A DNA stretch of 64,000 nt, taken from the NCBI GenBank assembly GCA_013349405.1, contig DUZS01000003.1, forward strand, positions 62,001 through 126,000, written 5' to 3'. Shown here piece by piece: positions 18,489-27,740 of this stretch. The notes below the pieces were generated by a model. That model saw only the letters and a program-made list of their open reading frames with translations, did no database searches and was not told where the DNA came from. Made by a program: the position numbers and the translations under genes. Source of the stretch: Desulfuromonadales bacterium. Lineage in GTDB: Bacteria > Desulfobacterota > Desulfuromonadia > Geobacterales > Pseudopelobacteraceae. Numbering within the stretch: position 1 is the first letter of the stretch; each line of letters opens with the position of its first letter.

Positions 18489-19148
18489 ATGACAAGTGCC
18501 TCTACAAAACGTATCCAAAATATAACAGCGGTGATTCTGGCCGGAGGAACCTCTTCGCGGATGCAGAGCAACAAGGCCCTGCTGCCGTACCGTGGCGGAC
18601 GGTTTATCGAGGCCATCTACCGGTTGCTGCGTTCAATATTCGCCGACGTTATCGTGGTTACCAATAATCCGGAGCAGTACGAGTTTCTGCCATGCAACAA
18701 GGTCCCCGACATTTACCAGGGGATGGGGGTAATGGCAGGAATTCATTCCGGCCTCTATCACAGCAGCAACCCTGCCATATTTGCCGTTGCGTGCGATATG
18801 CCCTATCTGAAGGAAAGCCTGATCAGATATATGGCGGCCCGTGCCGATGCCGGCGGTGTTCTGATCCCTGAAAGTCCCGGCGGCCTTGAACCGCTCCATG
18901 CTTTTTACGGCAAGGACTGCCTTACCGCCATTGAGACCGCCTTACAGAACGGCCAGAAGAGAATTGTCTCCTTTTTTGATGGCACGGCTGTCAGCAAGAT
19001 AGAGACTGAACAGATTGCCTACTTCGACCCCGCATTTACGTCATTCATAAATATAAACACTCCTGACGATTACTATGGCATGCGTAGCAGAGAGCATATC
19101 CGTACTATCGCACCCATCGAAGAATTTTATATAAATGCAGCAGTATGA
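18489..19148 (+). CDS. mobA: Molybdenum cofactor guanylyltransferase MobA
   Basis: Transfers GMP to molybdopterin to make the guanine dinucleotide cofactor used by formate dehydrogenase. It has the nucleotidyltransferase loop VILAGGTSSRMQSNKALLPY, VACDMPYL with the metal-binding Asp, and FININTPDDY near the C-terminus. Length 219 aa is slightly above the family average. It follows fdhE by 29 bases. Confidence 0.92.
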   Translation: MTSASTKRIQNITAVILAGGTSSRMQSNKALLPYRGGRFIEAIYRLLRSIFADVIVVTNNPEQYEFLPCNKVPDIYQGMGVMAGIHSGLYHSSNPAIFAVACDMPYLKESLIRYMAARADAGGVLIPESPGGLEPLHAFYGKDCLTAIETALQNGQKRIVSFFDGTAVSKIETEQIAYFDPAFTSFININTPDDYYGMRSREHIRTIAPIEEFYINAAV

Positions 19149-19262
19149 CCACTGATATCACTTTACGGAAAGGAGAGAATCATCATATCCAGGATAAAAT
19201 AGTCTGTTTCTCGTCACTTTTTCCCGTTTTTTTCTTTGCCTCGCAGACACCATTCCAGTAGT

Positions 19263-21644
19263 ATGCAGCGGTTACTTAATCTCTACTTCCCGGACACCTT
19301 TACAAACATGGATGAAGCAAAAAAAGATAAGATGACCAAAGAGTTGCAAGGAATGGGACTGGGAACAGTCGGTATTTTTATCCTGCTCTCGTTTCTGACC
19401 TATAATGCCGCCGATGTTTCCTGGAACAGTTATTCTAACGAAGGCACCATTCATAATCTCGGGGGACGCCTGGGAGCTCAGATTGCCGATCTATTTTTTA
19501 TCAGCTTCGGCCTCGCCTCATATCTGATACCGCTTACGCTGCTCTACATCGCCTATACTCTCTTTCGCTTTAAAGAGATTCGTCTCCGTTCCTACAAACT
19601 GGCGGCAGCATTTGCACTGCTCTTCTCTCTGGCGACCCTGTTTGCATTCTTCAGGGACAAGACTTTCTTGTTTGGCCAGCTGGTGGCCACTGGCGGAGCG
19701 TTTGGTGTGGTTGTGTCGCGAACCCTTAAAGGGACTGTCGGCATTACTGGTGCTCTGCTCCTGTTGCTGCCGCTTCTTGCCGCGTCGATCATGATACTGT
19801 CCAAATTCTCCTTTATTCTATTTGCCGGCTGGTGGTTGGATAATTTTAAGCATAAATGGGCGACATGGCAGGAACGCCGTAATCATGATCGAGCTGCAAA
19901 AGAGAAGGAAAACGCCAAAAGAAATGGGGTATCTATTGCTACCGTCGGACCTGTTATAAAGCCAATGACGCCTCCACCTCCTCGAGCCAACCCCGTCAAG
20001 AAAGAAAAAGACAAAAAGAAAGAGGACGCCAAGACGGCTGCCGTTCAGGAAACGTTTGAGTTTATCAAAGCAGAAGGTGATTTTCATACACCCCCCTTCT
20101 CGCTGCTTGACGTACCACCTGCCGCAGAGAAAACGCTCGACCGCGATGCCCTGACCATGAATGCGCGGCTGCTGGAGAAGAAACTCAAAGATTATAACAT
20201 CGACGGTGAAGTTGTTGAAATCTGCCCCGGCCCGGTCATCACCATGTATGAATTCTCGCCGGCCCCCGGAATAAAAATCAGCAGGATTGCCGGCCTGACC
20301 GATGATCTGACCATGGCTCTGCAGGCCATGTCTATCCGTATCGTGGCTCCCATCCCCGGCAAGGGGGTCGTCGGCATTGAGGTGCCCAATCGTGACCGCG
20401 ACATGGTGTACCTCCGTGAGATTTTCAACTGCGAACATTTTTCCCATAGCAAAATGAAGCTGCCGCTTGCCCTCGGTAAAGATATCGCGGGGCTTCCGGT
20501 CGTCACCGACCTGGCGAAAGCACCGCATCTGCTGGTGGCAGGATCAACCGGTTCCGGCAAGTCGGTGTCGATCAACACCATGATTCTCTCTCTGCTCTAT
20601 ACCTCCACTCCCAAAGATGTGCGTATGATCATGGTTGATCCGAAGATGCTGGAATTCTCCATGTACGAGGGGATTCCGCACCTGCTGCTGCCGGTCGTAA
20701 CTGAACCGAAGAAGGCGTCGTTGGCTCTCAAATGGGCGGTTAATGAGATGGAGCGCCGCTATGCCCTCTTGTCAGACAAAGGCGTCCGCAATATAGAGTC
20801 ATACAACAAAAAACTCGCCGCCGAACTCCTCGAACTGGAAGAGCATGGTTCGATATCGGAGGCCGAAATTATAGAAGATCTGGAAGAACTCCGCGAAGGA
20901 GGAGTTGCCGATCTCGACGATTCGATCCCGTTTGTCTTTGATGATGACATCGCGCTGGAGCACAGCCACCTCCCCTATATCGTTGTCATCGTCGACGAGT
21001 TGGCCGACCTGATGATGGTCGCCGGGCGCGAAGTAGAGGAACATATTGCCCGCCTGGCCCAGAAGGCGCGTGCCTCCGGAATTCACCTGATTCTGGCTAC
21101 CCAGCGCCCCTCGGTCGACGTCATTACCGGTCTGATCAAGGCCAACCTGCCGTCTCGAATCTCCTTCCAGGTCACCTCGAAAGTAGATTCGCGCACTATT
21201 CTGGACACTAATGGCGCAGAAAGTCTGCTTGGAAATGGTGATATGCTCTATATGCCGCCAGGCACTTCACGCCTGCAGCGTATTCATGGTGCCTTCGTGT
21301 CAGACTCTGAAGTCCAGCGGGTAGTCGATTTCCTCAAGAAACAGGGGAAGCCGGTCTACGAAAAATCGATTTTAGACATGAAGGAGAGTGATGAGAAGGG
21401 GATCGGCGACGACGAGGAGCAGGACGAACGCTGGGAGGATGCGCTGCGGCTGGTTGCGGAAACCAAGCAGGCGAGCATCTCTATGGTACAGCGCCGTCTC
21501 AGAATCGGTTATAACCGCGCCGCCCGTATTGTCGAAATGATGGAAAGCGAGGGGATGATTGCCCATAGCGACGGCACCAGCAAACCCCGCGAGATTTATA
21601 TGGAAGTCATTCATGCCTACCTGAATTCCCAGTTAACGAGGTGA
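19263..21644 (+). CDS. ftsK: DNA translocase FtsK
   Basis: Septum-located DNA pump that clears the chromosome terminus. Four N-terminal hydrophobic helices (residues about 20-190), a short linker, then the motor with Walker A AGSTGSGKSVSIN, Walker B IVVIVDELADLMMVAG and a C-terminal gamma winged helix (ISMVQRRLRIGYNRAARIVEMMESEG). It is about 793 aa. The start is uncertain: ATG 19263, ATG 19308 or TTG 19236 are possible and none has a good ribosome site. Its last 28 codons are duplicated 670 bp downstream. Confidence 0.93.
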   Translation: MQRLLNLYFPDTFTNMDEAKKDKMTKELQGMGLGTVGIFILLSFLTYNAADVSWNSYSNEGTIHNLGGRLGAQIADLFFISFGLASYLIPLTLLYIAYTLFRFKEIRLRSYKLAAAFALLFSLATLFAFFRDKTFLFGQLVATGGAFGVVVSRTLKGTVGITGALLLLLPLLAASIMILSKFSFILFAGWWLDNFKHKWATWQERRNHDRAAKEKENAKRNGVSIATVGPVIKPMTPPPPRANPVKKEKDKKKEDAKTAAVQETFEFIKAEGDFHTPPFSLLDVPPAAEKTLDRDALTMNARLLEKKLKDYNIDGEVVEICPGPVITMYEFSPAPGIKISRIAGLTDDLTMALQAMSIRIVAPIPGKGVVGIEVPNRDRDMVYLREIFNCEHFSHSKMKLPLALGKDIAGLPVVTDLAKAPHLLVAGSTGSGKSVSINTMILSLLYTSTPKDVRMIMVDPKMLEFSMYEGIPHLLLPVVTEPKKASLALKWAVNEMERRYALLSDKGVRNIESYNKKLAAELLELEEHGSISEAEIIEDLEELREGGVADLDDSIPFVFDDDIALEHSHLPYIVVIVDELADLMMVAGREVEEHIARLAQKARASGIHLILATQRPSVDVITGLIKANLPSRISFQVTSKVDSRTILDTNGAESLLGNGDMLYMPPGTSRLQRIHGAFVSDSEVQRVVDFLKKQGKPVYEKSILDMKESDEKGIGDDEEQDERWEDALRLVAETKQASISMVQRRLRIGYNRAARIVEMMESEGMIAHSDGTSKPREIYMEVIHAYLNSQLTR
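21558..21644 (+). repeat. Direct repeat copy 1: 3' end of ftsK
   Basis: 87 bp covering the last 28 codons and stop of ftsK. It matches 22229-22315 at 84 of 87 positions, and all three differences are synonymous (CCC/CCT, GAG/GAA, TTA/TTG). The GAGGTGA at its end also serves as ribosome site of the following toxin-like gene. Confidence 0.95.
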
Positions 21645-21647
21645 TTA

Positions 21648-21968
21648 TTGCCCTTTAGTAATTCAGAACAATTTTCAGCGGCAATCCAAAAAGGCGCTGT
21701 TGAGTGGCACCGTCATGCGTTGGAACGCATGCTGGAACGAGGTGTTGCCAGGCGTGATGTCATGAATGTTCTTCTTACTGGAGAGGTAATTGAAGAATAC
21801 CCGACAGATTATCCATATCCAAGTGTTCTTATGCTTGGTAAACTTGATGATACGCCGCTTCATGTGGTTGTAGCATTTGATAGCGAGCTGGAAATAATCT
21901 TCATAATAACGGCATATTGCCCCGATGTATTGCACTTTCTGGATGACTACAAAACCAGGAGAAAATAA
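21648..21968 (+). CDS. DUF4258-type putative toxin
   Basis: A 106-aa protein with the DUF4258 pattern: VEWHRHALERMLERGVARRDVMNVLLTGEVIEEYP, then LHVVVAFDSELEIIFIITAYCPD. Such proteins resemble RelE/BrnT-like RNases and are usually paired with a YgiT-type zinc protein, as here. The start is TTG at 21648, four bases after the GAGGTG of the ftsK tail. It sits inside the ftsK 3' duplication, so the cassette is an insertion. Confidence 0.75.
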   Translation: MPFSNSEQFSAAIQKGAVEWHRHALERMLERGVARRDVMNVLLTGEVIEEYPTDYPYPSVLMLGKLDDTPLHVVVAFDSELEIIFIITAYCPDVLHFLDDYKTRRK

Positions 21969-21969
21969 C

Positions 21970-22227
21970 ATGACTAATAACACTAAAATTAATAATTGTC
22001 CTCTCTGCAAAGGTCACAAAAAAGTCGGACATGCTCTGTTTTCCGTAGATATGGGGTTCGGTGTGGTAGTTGTTCGTCATGTGCCGGCCACTGTTTGTGA
22101 CCAATGTGGCGCAGAATGGTTTTCAGATTCTGTTGCAGCCAAACTGGAGGCCATTGTTGCTGAAGCTCGTGCCAAAAAGGCACTTGTAGAAGTAACATCG
22201 CTCGACGATCTGCCACTGGCTGCCTGA
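21970..22227 (+). CDS. YgiT-type zinc-finger putative antitoxin
   Basis: An 85-aa protein with two CxxC knuckles (CPLCKG and CDQCGAEWF) separated by about 35 residues, then a short helix EAIVAEARAKKALVEV. This is the MqsA/YgiT N-terminal zinc domain; the DNA-binding HTH of full MqsA is absent. It starts one base after the DUF4258 gene, with CAGGAGA upstream. The order toxin then antitoxin is the same as in mqsRA. Confidence 0.78.
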   Translation: MTNNTKINNCPLCKGHKKVGHALFSVDMGFGVVVVRHVPATVCDQCGAEWFSDSVAAKLEAIVAEARAKKALVEVTSLDDLPLAA

Positions 22228-22228
22228 A

Positions 22229-22315
22229 ATTGCCCATAGCGACGGCACCAGCAAACCTCGCGAAATTTATATGGAAGTCATTCATGCCTACCTGAATTCC
22301 CAGTTGACGAGGTGA
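22229..22315 (+). repeat. Direct repeat copy 2: ftsK 3' end remnant
   Basis: This 87-bp segment repeats the ftsK tail after the toxin-antitoxin cassette. It is in no gene of its own and is followed by unrelated sequence. The synonymous-only divergence shows both copies evolved as coding ends of ftsK before they were brought together. Confidence 0.93.
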
Positions 22316-22384
22316 GAGTTTTTTGCTCTGCTGTTTTGCGCACCCTGAAGCACATAACTTTTTACGTTTACACGGAGAATCGCT

Positions 22385-25366
22385 ATGCCTACTGATGATT
22401 TAGACGCTGCTGCTCTCCAAAATGACACCACTCCGGGGGAAATCATCTCCGAAATTCGTAGTGAAGCAACCCTGCTCAAAGCGGGGGCCCTCCAGAACGC
22501 AATTTTCAATAGTGCAAACTTCTCAAGCATAGCTACTGATGCAAACGGCGTCATACAGATCTTCAACGTCGGTGCCGAACGAATGCTTGGTTACACCGCT
22601 GCCGAAGTAATGAACAAGATCACTCCGGCCGATATTTCCGATCCGCAGGAAGTTATCATCCGCGCAGAAGCATTGAGCATCGAGCTTGAAACCGTAATCA
22701 CACCCGGTTTCGAGGCGCTGGTGTTCAAGGCCTCGCGCGGCATTGAGGATATTTACGAGCTGACGTACATCCGCAAGGATGGCAGTCGCTTCCCGGCGGT
22801 AGTCTCCGTCACGGCGCTGCGCGACGCACAGGAGACCATCATCGGCTATCTGTTGATCGGTACTGACAATACGGCTCGCAAGCAGGCCGAAGAAGCGCTG
22901 CTGAAAGCGGGGGCGCTGCAGAGCGCGATTTTCAACAGCGCCAACTTCTCCAGCATCGCCACCGACGCCAAAGGGGTCATCCAGATCTTCAACGTCGGTG
23001 CCGAACGGATGCTCGGTTTCACCGCTGCCGAAGTAATGAACAAGATCACGCCGGCAAACATTTCAGACCCGCAGGAACTCATCGTACGCGCAGAAGAGTT
23101 GAGCCATGAGCTGGGGACTCCGATAACTCCCGGTTTCGAAGCGTTGGTGTTCAAGGCTTCGCGCGGCATTGAAGATATTTATGAGTTGACCTACATCCGT
23201 AAAGACGGCAGCCGCTTTCCGGCGGTCGTATCAGTCACGGCGCTGCGCGACGATCAGGATGCGATCATCGGCTATCTACTGATAGGTACTGACAATACCG
23301 CGCGAAAACAGATTGAAGCTGAACAGCAGCAGCTCAGTCAGCGGCTGCGCGACCACCAGTTCTATACCCGCTCTCTCTTTGAATCCAACATCGATGCGAT
23401 CATGACTACCGATCCGTCCGGTATTATCACTGATGTCAACAAACAGATGGAGGTCCTCACCGGCTGCACGCGTGACGAGTTGATCGGCGCACCGTTCAAG
23501 AACTACTTCACTGAGCCTGATCGGGCCGGGACGAGCATCAAGCTGGTATTGAGAGAGAAAAAGGTCACTAACATCGAGCTCACTGCACGCGCCAGAGACG
23601 GTAAGGAAACGGTGGTCTCCTTCAATGCAACCACCTTCTATGACCGGGACAGGAAGCTGCAGGGTGTGTTCGCCGCTGCGCGCGATGTTACAGAACGCAA
23701 ACGTCTGGATCAGGTGCTTCAGGAAAAGAATCTTGAACTGGAGAGCGCCAGGTCTTTCGCTGAAAAAACAACCCTTGCAAAGTCAGAATTTCTGGCCAAC
23801 ATGAGTCACGAGATCCGTACCCCCATGAACGGTGTCATTGGCATAACACAGCTGCTTGCGATGACCGATCTGGACAAGGAGCAGCAGGTGTATCTCGATG
23901 CGCTTGCGCAGTCCGGCAACAATCTACTGTCATTAATTAACGATATCCTCGACCTGTCAAAAATCGAGGCGGGAAAAATCGAGCTCGATATAATTAATTT
24001 TGATCTGCGGCTGGAAATGCCGAATACCGTCAACCTTCTTATCCACCGTGCCCACGAAAAAGGGGTGGAGCTGGTCTCTCTGATAGACCCTGATGTCCCG
24101 CTGCACTTAAAGGGGGACGTGGGACGACTGCGTCAGATACTTATCAACCTGGCTGGAAATGCCATCAAGTTTACCCAAAAAGGTTCAGTAAACATTCACA
24201 TTAAAATGGACCACGAAGACGAGGCGACCGTCACTCTGCGTTTTTTGATACGTGACAGCGGCATTGGCATTTCAGCAGACAAACTGGAATCAATATTTGA
24301 AGCATTCACCCAGGCGGACGGCTCCACCACCCGTAAATTCGGCGGCAGCGGACTGGGATTGACAATTTCGCGACAACTTGCGGAGCTGATGGGAGGAAGC
24401 GTTGGCGTAGAGAGCGTTGAGGGGAGAGGTTCGACATTCTGGTTTACGGCACGCTTGGCAAAACAGACCGATTCTCTCGCCTGGACGGAAGGGGCTGAAC
24501 TGCCCACCGCCAGCACGAGGGGGGTGAGAAGGGGGGATTTGTGCGGAGACTCTACCCGACTGCTGTTGGCCGAGGATGAACCCACCAATCAGCTGGTTAT
24601 AAAATCAATACTCAAAAAATTCGGCTTTCATGTGGACGTCGTAAGCAATGGCTGTGATGCCCTCAAAGCGCTGGAGAACAACGACTACGCCCTGGTGTTG
24701 ATGGATTGTATGATGCCAGAACTGAACGGCTACGAAACGACGGGTGTCATTCGAGATCAGGCCTCGGCAGTGAGAAATCACGCCATACCGGTGATTGCAC
24801 TGACAGCCAACGCCTTTAAGGAAGATCGGGATAAATGCCTGGCAGCCGGCATGGATGATTATCTGAGTAAACCTCTTGATATTGATACGTTGCTGGCGAT
24901 GCTGGAAAAATGGATCCCATTAGACTCCACTTACGCAACTGTTCATAAAAAAATACCGTCAGGTATGCAGTCAGGTGTGGATATGCAGTCATTATCAGTG
25001 TCCGGAATATTCGATATGACTGACTTTGTAACCCGAAACGAAGGAGACATGTGCTTGTCTCGTACTGTGGCTTCGCTGTTCTGCAACAGTGCGCAGGAAT
25101 ATGTTGCGGCAATCCGCAGCTCTCTCGCACCGAAAACAGCAGATGTTGTTGCCGTGCGCCAGTCAGCGCATACATTAAAAGGTGCTGCAGCGAATCTCTC
25201 ATTGCCGTTACTGACCGAAACTGCACGATTGATTGAATCAAGTGCCGAATCCGGTGACGTGGAAAAGGCCCGGCAACTGCTGCCGGAGTTGGCGGTGCGC
25301 TTTGCTCAGGCGGTTGATGCTCTTAACATAATGCTTGGTATACCGATAGGAAAGGGAAAATTATGA
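22385..25366 (+). CDS. Hybrid sensor histidine kinase (PAS-PAS-PAS-HK-REC-HPt)
   Basis: A 993-aa phosphorelay protein without obvious membrane helices. Two PAS units of exactly 142 residues (about 30-171 and 172-313) are nearly identical; a third, different PAS follows (about 320-445). The kinase has FLANMSHEIRTPMNG (His475) and ATPase boxes DSGIGI and GGSGLGL. The receiver's phospho-acceptor lies in VLMDCMMPELNG (Asp774) and the HPt domain has SAHTLKGAAANL (His929). The phosphoryl path His-Asp-His would need an unlinked output regulator. It overlaps the next gene by 4 bases. Confidence 0.93.
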   Translation: MPTDDLDAAALQNDTTPGEIISEIRSEATLLKAGALQNAIFNSANFSSIATDANGVIQIFNVGAERMLGYTAAEVMNKITPADISDPQEVIIRAEALSIELETVITPGFEALVFKASRGIEDIYELTYIRKDGSRFPAVVSVTALRDAQETIIGYLLIGTDNTARKQAEEALLKAGALQSAIFNSANFSSIATDAKGVIQIFNVGAERMLGFTAAEVMNKITPANISDPQELIVRAEELSHELGTPITPGFEALVFKASRGIEDIYELTYIRKDGSRFPAVVSVTALRDDQDAIIGYLLIGTDNTARKQIEAEQQQLSQRLRDHQFYTRSLFESNIDAIMTTDPSGIITDVNKQMEVLTGCTRDELIGAPFKNYFTEPDRAGTSIKLVLREKKVTNIELTARARDGKETVVSFNATTFYDRDRKLQGVFAAARDVTERKRLDQVLQEKNLELESARSFAEKTTLAKSEFLANMSHEIRTPMNGVIGITQLLAMTDLDKEQQVYLDALAQSGNNLLSLINDILDLSKIEAGKIELDIINFDLRLEMPNTVNLLIHRAHEKGVELVSLIDPDVPLHLKGDVGRLRQILINLAGNAIKFTQKGSVNIHIKMDHEDEATVTLRFLIRDSGIGISADKLESIFEAFTQADGSTTRKFGGSGLGLTISRQLAELMGGSVGVESVEGRGSTFWFTARLAKQTDSLAWTEGAELPTASTRGVRRGDLCGDSTRLLLAEDEPTNQLVIKSILKKFGFHVDVVSNGCDALKALENNDYALVLMDCMMPELNGYETTGVIRDQASAVRNHAIPVIALTANAFKEDRDKCLAAGMDDYLSKPLDIDTLLAMLEKWIPLDSTYATVHKKIPSGMQSGVDMQSLSVSGIFDMTDFVTRNEGDMCLSRTVASLFCNSAQEYVAAIRSSLAPKTADVVAVRQSAHTLKGAAANLSLPLLTETARLIESSAESGDVEKARQLLPELAVRFAQAVDALNIMLGIPIGKGKL

Positions 25367-26136
25367 CCATCACCGCCGCCTCAATTCAATTTAACGTCAA
25401 ACAGGGAGATGTTGATGCCAACCTGGCCTACGTTCGCGAGGCACTTGCCCGTGTTGCCGCTCAGGGTGCGAATCTGGTTGTACTGCCGGAAATGTGGTCA
25501 AGCGGGTTTTCATACAAAAATCTGAACGAACTTGCTCTCCGCACCAAGGGGATAGTTGATGAATTACTGGAATTTTCAGCCCGGCATAAAATGGTGATCA
25601 TCGGCAGTATGCCGGAACCGAACGGCGACAAGGTATTCAATACGGTCTCTGTTATTGATAGTGGGTCTTTGGCGGGAGTCTACCGCAAGATGCACCTCTT
25701 CTCCCTTCTGGGCGAGGAACGCGCTTTTTCCGGTGGCGATTCATGGCTTTGTGCCGAAACATCGCTCGGCAAGGTGGGAGTCATTATCTGTTACGATCTG
25801 CGCTTTCCTGAACTCTCACGACGTTTGGCACTCGAAGGGGCTCAGGTAATATGTGTACCGGCGCAGTGGCCGAGGCCGAGACAGGAGCATTGGCGCACGC
25901 TGCTGCGGGCACGGGCGATGGAGAATCAGCTCTTCATCGTCGCCTGTAACGCCTGCGGCACCATTGGAAAACTGGATTTCTTTGGCATGAGTATGATTAT
26001 TGATGCAAAAGGAGATTTACTGACTGAAACGGGAGATGTTGAGGGGGAGATTCTCTCTTCACTTGATATGCAGACCATGACCGACTGGCGGGCGCAGATT
26101 CCTTGTTTCAACGATCGCAAGCCGGAGTGCTATTAA
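25363..26136 (+). CDS. Carbon-nitrogen hydrolase (nitrilase superfamily)
   Basis: A 257-aa omega-amidase/Nit-like hydrolase. The catalytic triad is visible: Glu in VLPEMWSSGF, Lys in YRKMHLF and Cys in VIICYDLRFPE. The substrate cannot be told; relatives act on omega-amides or damaged glutathione. The ATGA overlap with the kinase suggests co-translation. Confidence 0.88.
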   Translation: MTITAASIQFNVKQGDVDANLAYVREALARVAAQGANLVVLPEMWSSGFSYKNLNELALRTKGIVDELLEFSARHKMVIIGSMPEPNGDKVFNTVSVIDSGSLAGVYRKMHLFSLLGEERAFSGGDSWLCAETSLGKVGVIICYDLRFPELSRRLALEGAQVICVPAQWPRPRQEHWRTLLRARAMENQLFIVACNACGTIGKLDFFGMSMIIDAKGDLLTETGDVEGEILSSLDMQTMTDWRAQIPCFNDRKPECY

Positions 26137-26154
26137 CTTTTTGGCGCGGAAAAA

Positions 26155-26514
26155 TTAGCCGTTAATGCTTGTTGCCACCTGATTATTAGTCATCAACTCC
26201 TGCGCTTTAACGACCATCTCAGAAGGCGTTTGATATATGACTTTGTTGCTGCTGTCCATGTATTTTGTAATCACTTTACCTCTGGCATCATAGGACTCTG
26301 CAATATGACTCATTCCCCTGACGGGATTCTTGTCGACGATACCTGCAGGTGCAGAGACCTTAACGGCGTCAGGAGCTTTAGATGAGTCCTCTGTTGTTTT
26401 TGCAGACACAACTGCCTCAGCTGTTTCCTTTACAGGCTGTTTCAACTGCATTGCGGCTTTAAATGCTTGCAGCTTGAACGTAGCCACTCCATCTGCTATC
26501 GAATTCATGCTCAT
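26155..26514 (-). CDS. Small protein with FlaG-like C-terminus
   Basis: 119 aa. The C-terminal part DARGKVITKYMDSSNKVIYQTPSEMVVKAQELM resembles the FlaG/YvyC pattern (ending in 'IPSE' and a helix), but the match is weak. The N-terminus is a short Met-rich helix and a Ser/Ala/Lys-rich linker. GGGAG lies 6 bases before the ATG. It is followed upstream by another small gene on the same strand and is convergent with the hydrolase. Confidence 0.5.
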   Translation of the reverse strand: MSMNSIADGVATFKLQAFKAAMQLKQPVKETAEAVVSAKTTEDSSKAPDAVKVSAPAGIVDKNPVRGMSHIAESYDARGKVITKYMDSSNKVIYQTPSEMVVKAQELMTNNQVATSING

Positions 26515-26542
26515 GACGAACTCCCACTAAATAGTAAATATA

Positions 26543-26773
26543 TTACGCTTTTCCTTTAGCTGCTTCTCCCGCTTTTTCCGCTGAACTCTCCTGAGCTTCC
26601 AATGCTGCAGGATCGCCATCACTAGCCAACTGTTGAGCCATTTTAGATATGCTCACGGTGTCAGTTTTAGGTGCCTGTTGCTGAGGAGCTTTCGCTGCTG
26701 CCTGCTGCTGTGCAGGTGGCGGTGTATATGCTGCTGCAACGGTATATCCTGATGCTATTCCAGATATTGACAT
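26543..26773 (-). CDS. Small Ala/Gln/Pro-rich protein
   Basis: 76 aa, MSISGIASGYTVAAAYTPPP followed by a Gln/Ala/Pro-rich tract and DTVSISKMAQQLASDGD. The DTVSIS segment resembles short motifs in flagellum-associated small proteins of Geobacter, but no function is known. The start at 26773 is set by AGGAGGG 8 bases upstream; a longer version from 26794 is less likely. Confidence 0.5.
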   Translation of the reverse strand: MSISGIASGYTVAAAYTPPPAQQQAAAKAPQQQAPKTDTVSISKMAQQLASDGDPAALEAQESSAEKAGEAAKGKA

Positions 26774-26980
26774 ATGGTCACCCTCCTGATGCAACTGATT
26801 CCTTCGTTATCCTCCTTATCGGCGCTAGTCACAATATATAAAGGATTATTTCAATCCCATTGATATTTATTTTCCCACTTTTGGGAGTGTTCTTGGAGTA
26901 TTACAGGCGGGATATTTGTGGTCAGATGTAAATGACTGCACTAAATCTGTACTCAATCTGTTTACAGGGGAGAAACTGCC
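26774..26980. other. Intergenic region left of the integrated element
   Basis: AT-rich stretch containing the ribosome site and presumably the promoter of the small - strand gene. I see no other gene or repeat in it. Confidence 0.5.
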
Positions 26981-27015
26981 AAGAAAAAAGACCTTGCGGA
27001 AAAAACCGCAAAGCC
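26981..27015 (-). terminator. Original tRNA-Leu terminator, now separated by the element
   Basis: Read on the - strand it has a 10-bp stem GGCTTTGCGG/CCGCAAGGTC around TTTTTT, followed by TCTTTTTT. It stands 11 bases beyond the left att repeat, exactly where the tRNA-Leu terminator would stand before integration. Confidence 0.78.
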
Positions 27016-27025
27016 TTTATTCATC

Positions 27026-27051
27026 GATGGTGCCCGGGACTAGACTCGAAC
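27026..27051 (-). repeat. Left attachment site (tRNA-Leu 3' end fragment)
   Basis: A 26-bp perfect copy of 34049-34074, covering the CCA end, acceptor stem and part of the T-arm of tRNA-Leu(CAG). It marks the distal end of the integrated element. Confidence 0.95.
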
Positions 27052-27527
27052 AACGCCATAACATACTGTAATTGATAATAGTTTATTTCAATAAATTGAT
27101 AGACACCCCCAAATACACCCCTAAAATAAAACTGTTGTAAAAATGCCACACTTCACTTTTACATTCAACGATTGCCTCCCATTATGACACTTTCCGTTTT
27201 TCCACCACAATAATTTTGCTGTTCGTAGTCAGAGTGAGCGCGTTTACCAACCCGTAGGGGGAAACACCGTCACAGTACCTTTGATTAATCTGAGTACACT
27301 ACAACCCCAATATCATAAATAATAAGTTCGTGGGGGAATTTACAAACGGATTTGTTCAATGTCTTATGGGGTGCGGGGTGAATGATCCAAGAGAATGAAT
27401 AGCAACGGGCAGGCGGTGGCGGTGATGCCTGGGTGATGATGGCGTCAATGTACGGCGATACAAACAGACAAGCGGCAGGGCGGCTTTATAGTTCCCTACC
27501 CCTTGTCTGTGTATGCCTTCGGTGGTG
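27052..27527. other. Non-coding left end of the element
   Basis: About 475 bp without a credible gene. It includes AT-rich stretches (for example 27300-27360). It could hold the distal integrase arm sites, but I could not identify repeats with confidence. Confidence 0.45.
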
Positions 27528-27740
27528 CTAATCGCTTGCAGGCTGTTTTTGTGCTTCGTTCATTTCGTCGGCCTGATTCTTTTGACGGGCAAGCAGCGCC
27601 AGGCGATGATCTCGTACACGGTCAGCAATGTCTGCATATTTACCGCGCTTGATGGTGGCCTGGGTGGTGCTACGCCAGGATGATCGCAGGGGCGGCTGTT
27701 GCCGGTGTCGGTCGTTATGGGTGCAGGGATGTTTAGCCAT
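27528..27740 (-). CDS. Small basic protein of the element
   Basis: 70 aa, rich in Arg, His and Gln, with KRGKYADIADRVRDHRLALLARQK. I recognise no family. It overlaps the upstream small gene by 8 bases, which is the main reason to accept it. An overlapping frame (27560-27751) is less likely because it lacks such coupling. Confidence 0.4.
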   Translation of the reverse strand: MAKHPCTHNDRHRQQPPLRSSWRSTTQATIKRGKYADIADRVRDHRLALLARQKNQADEMNEAQKQPASD

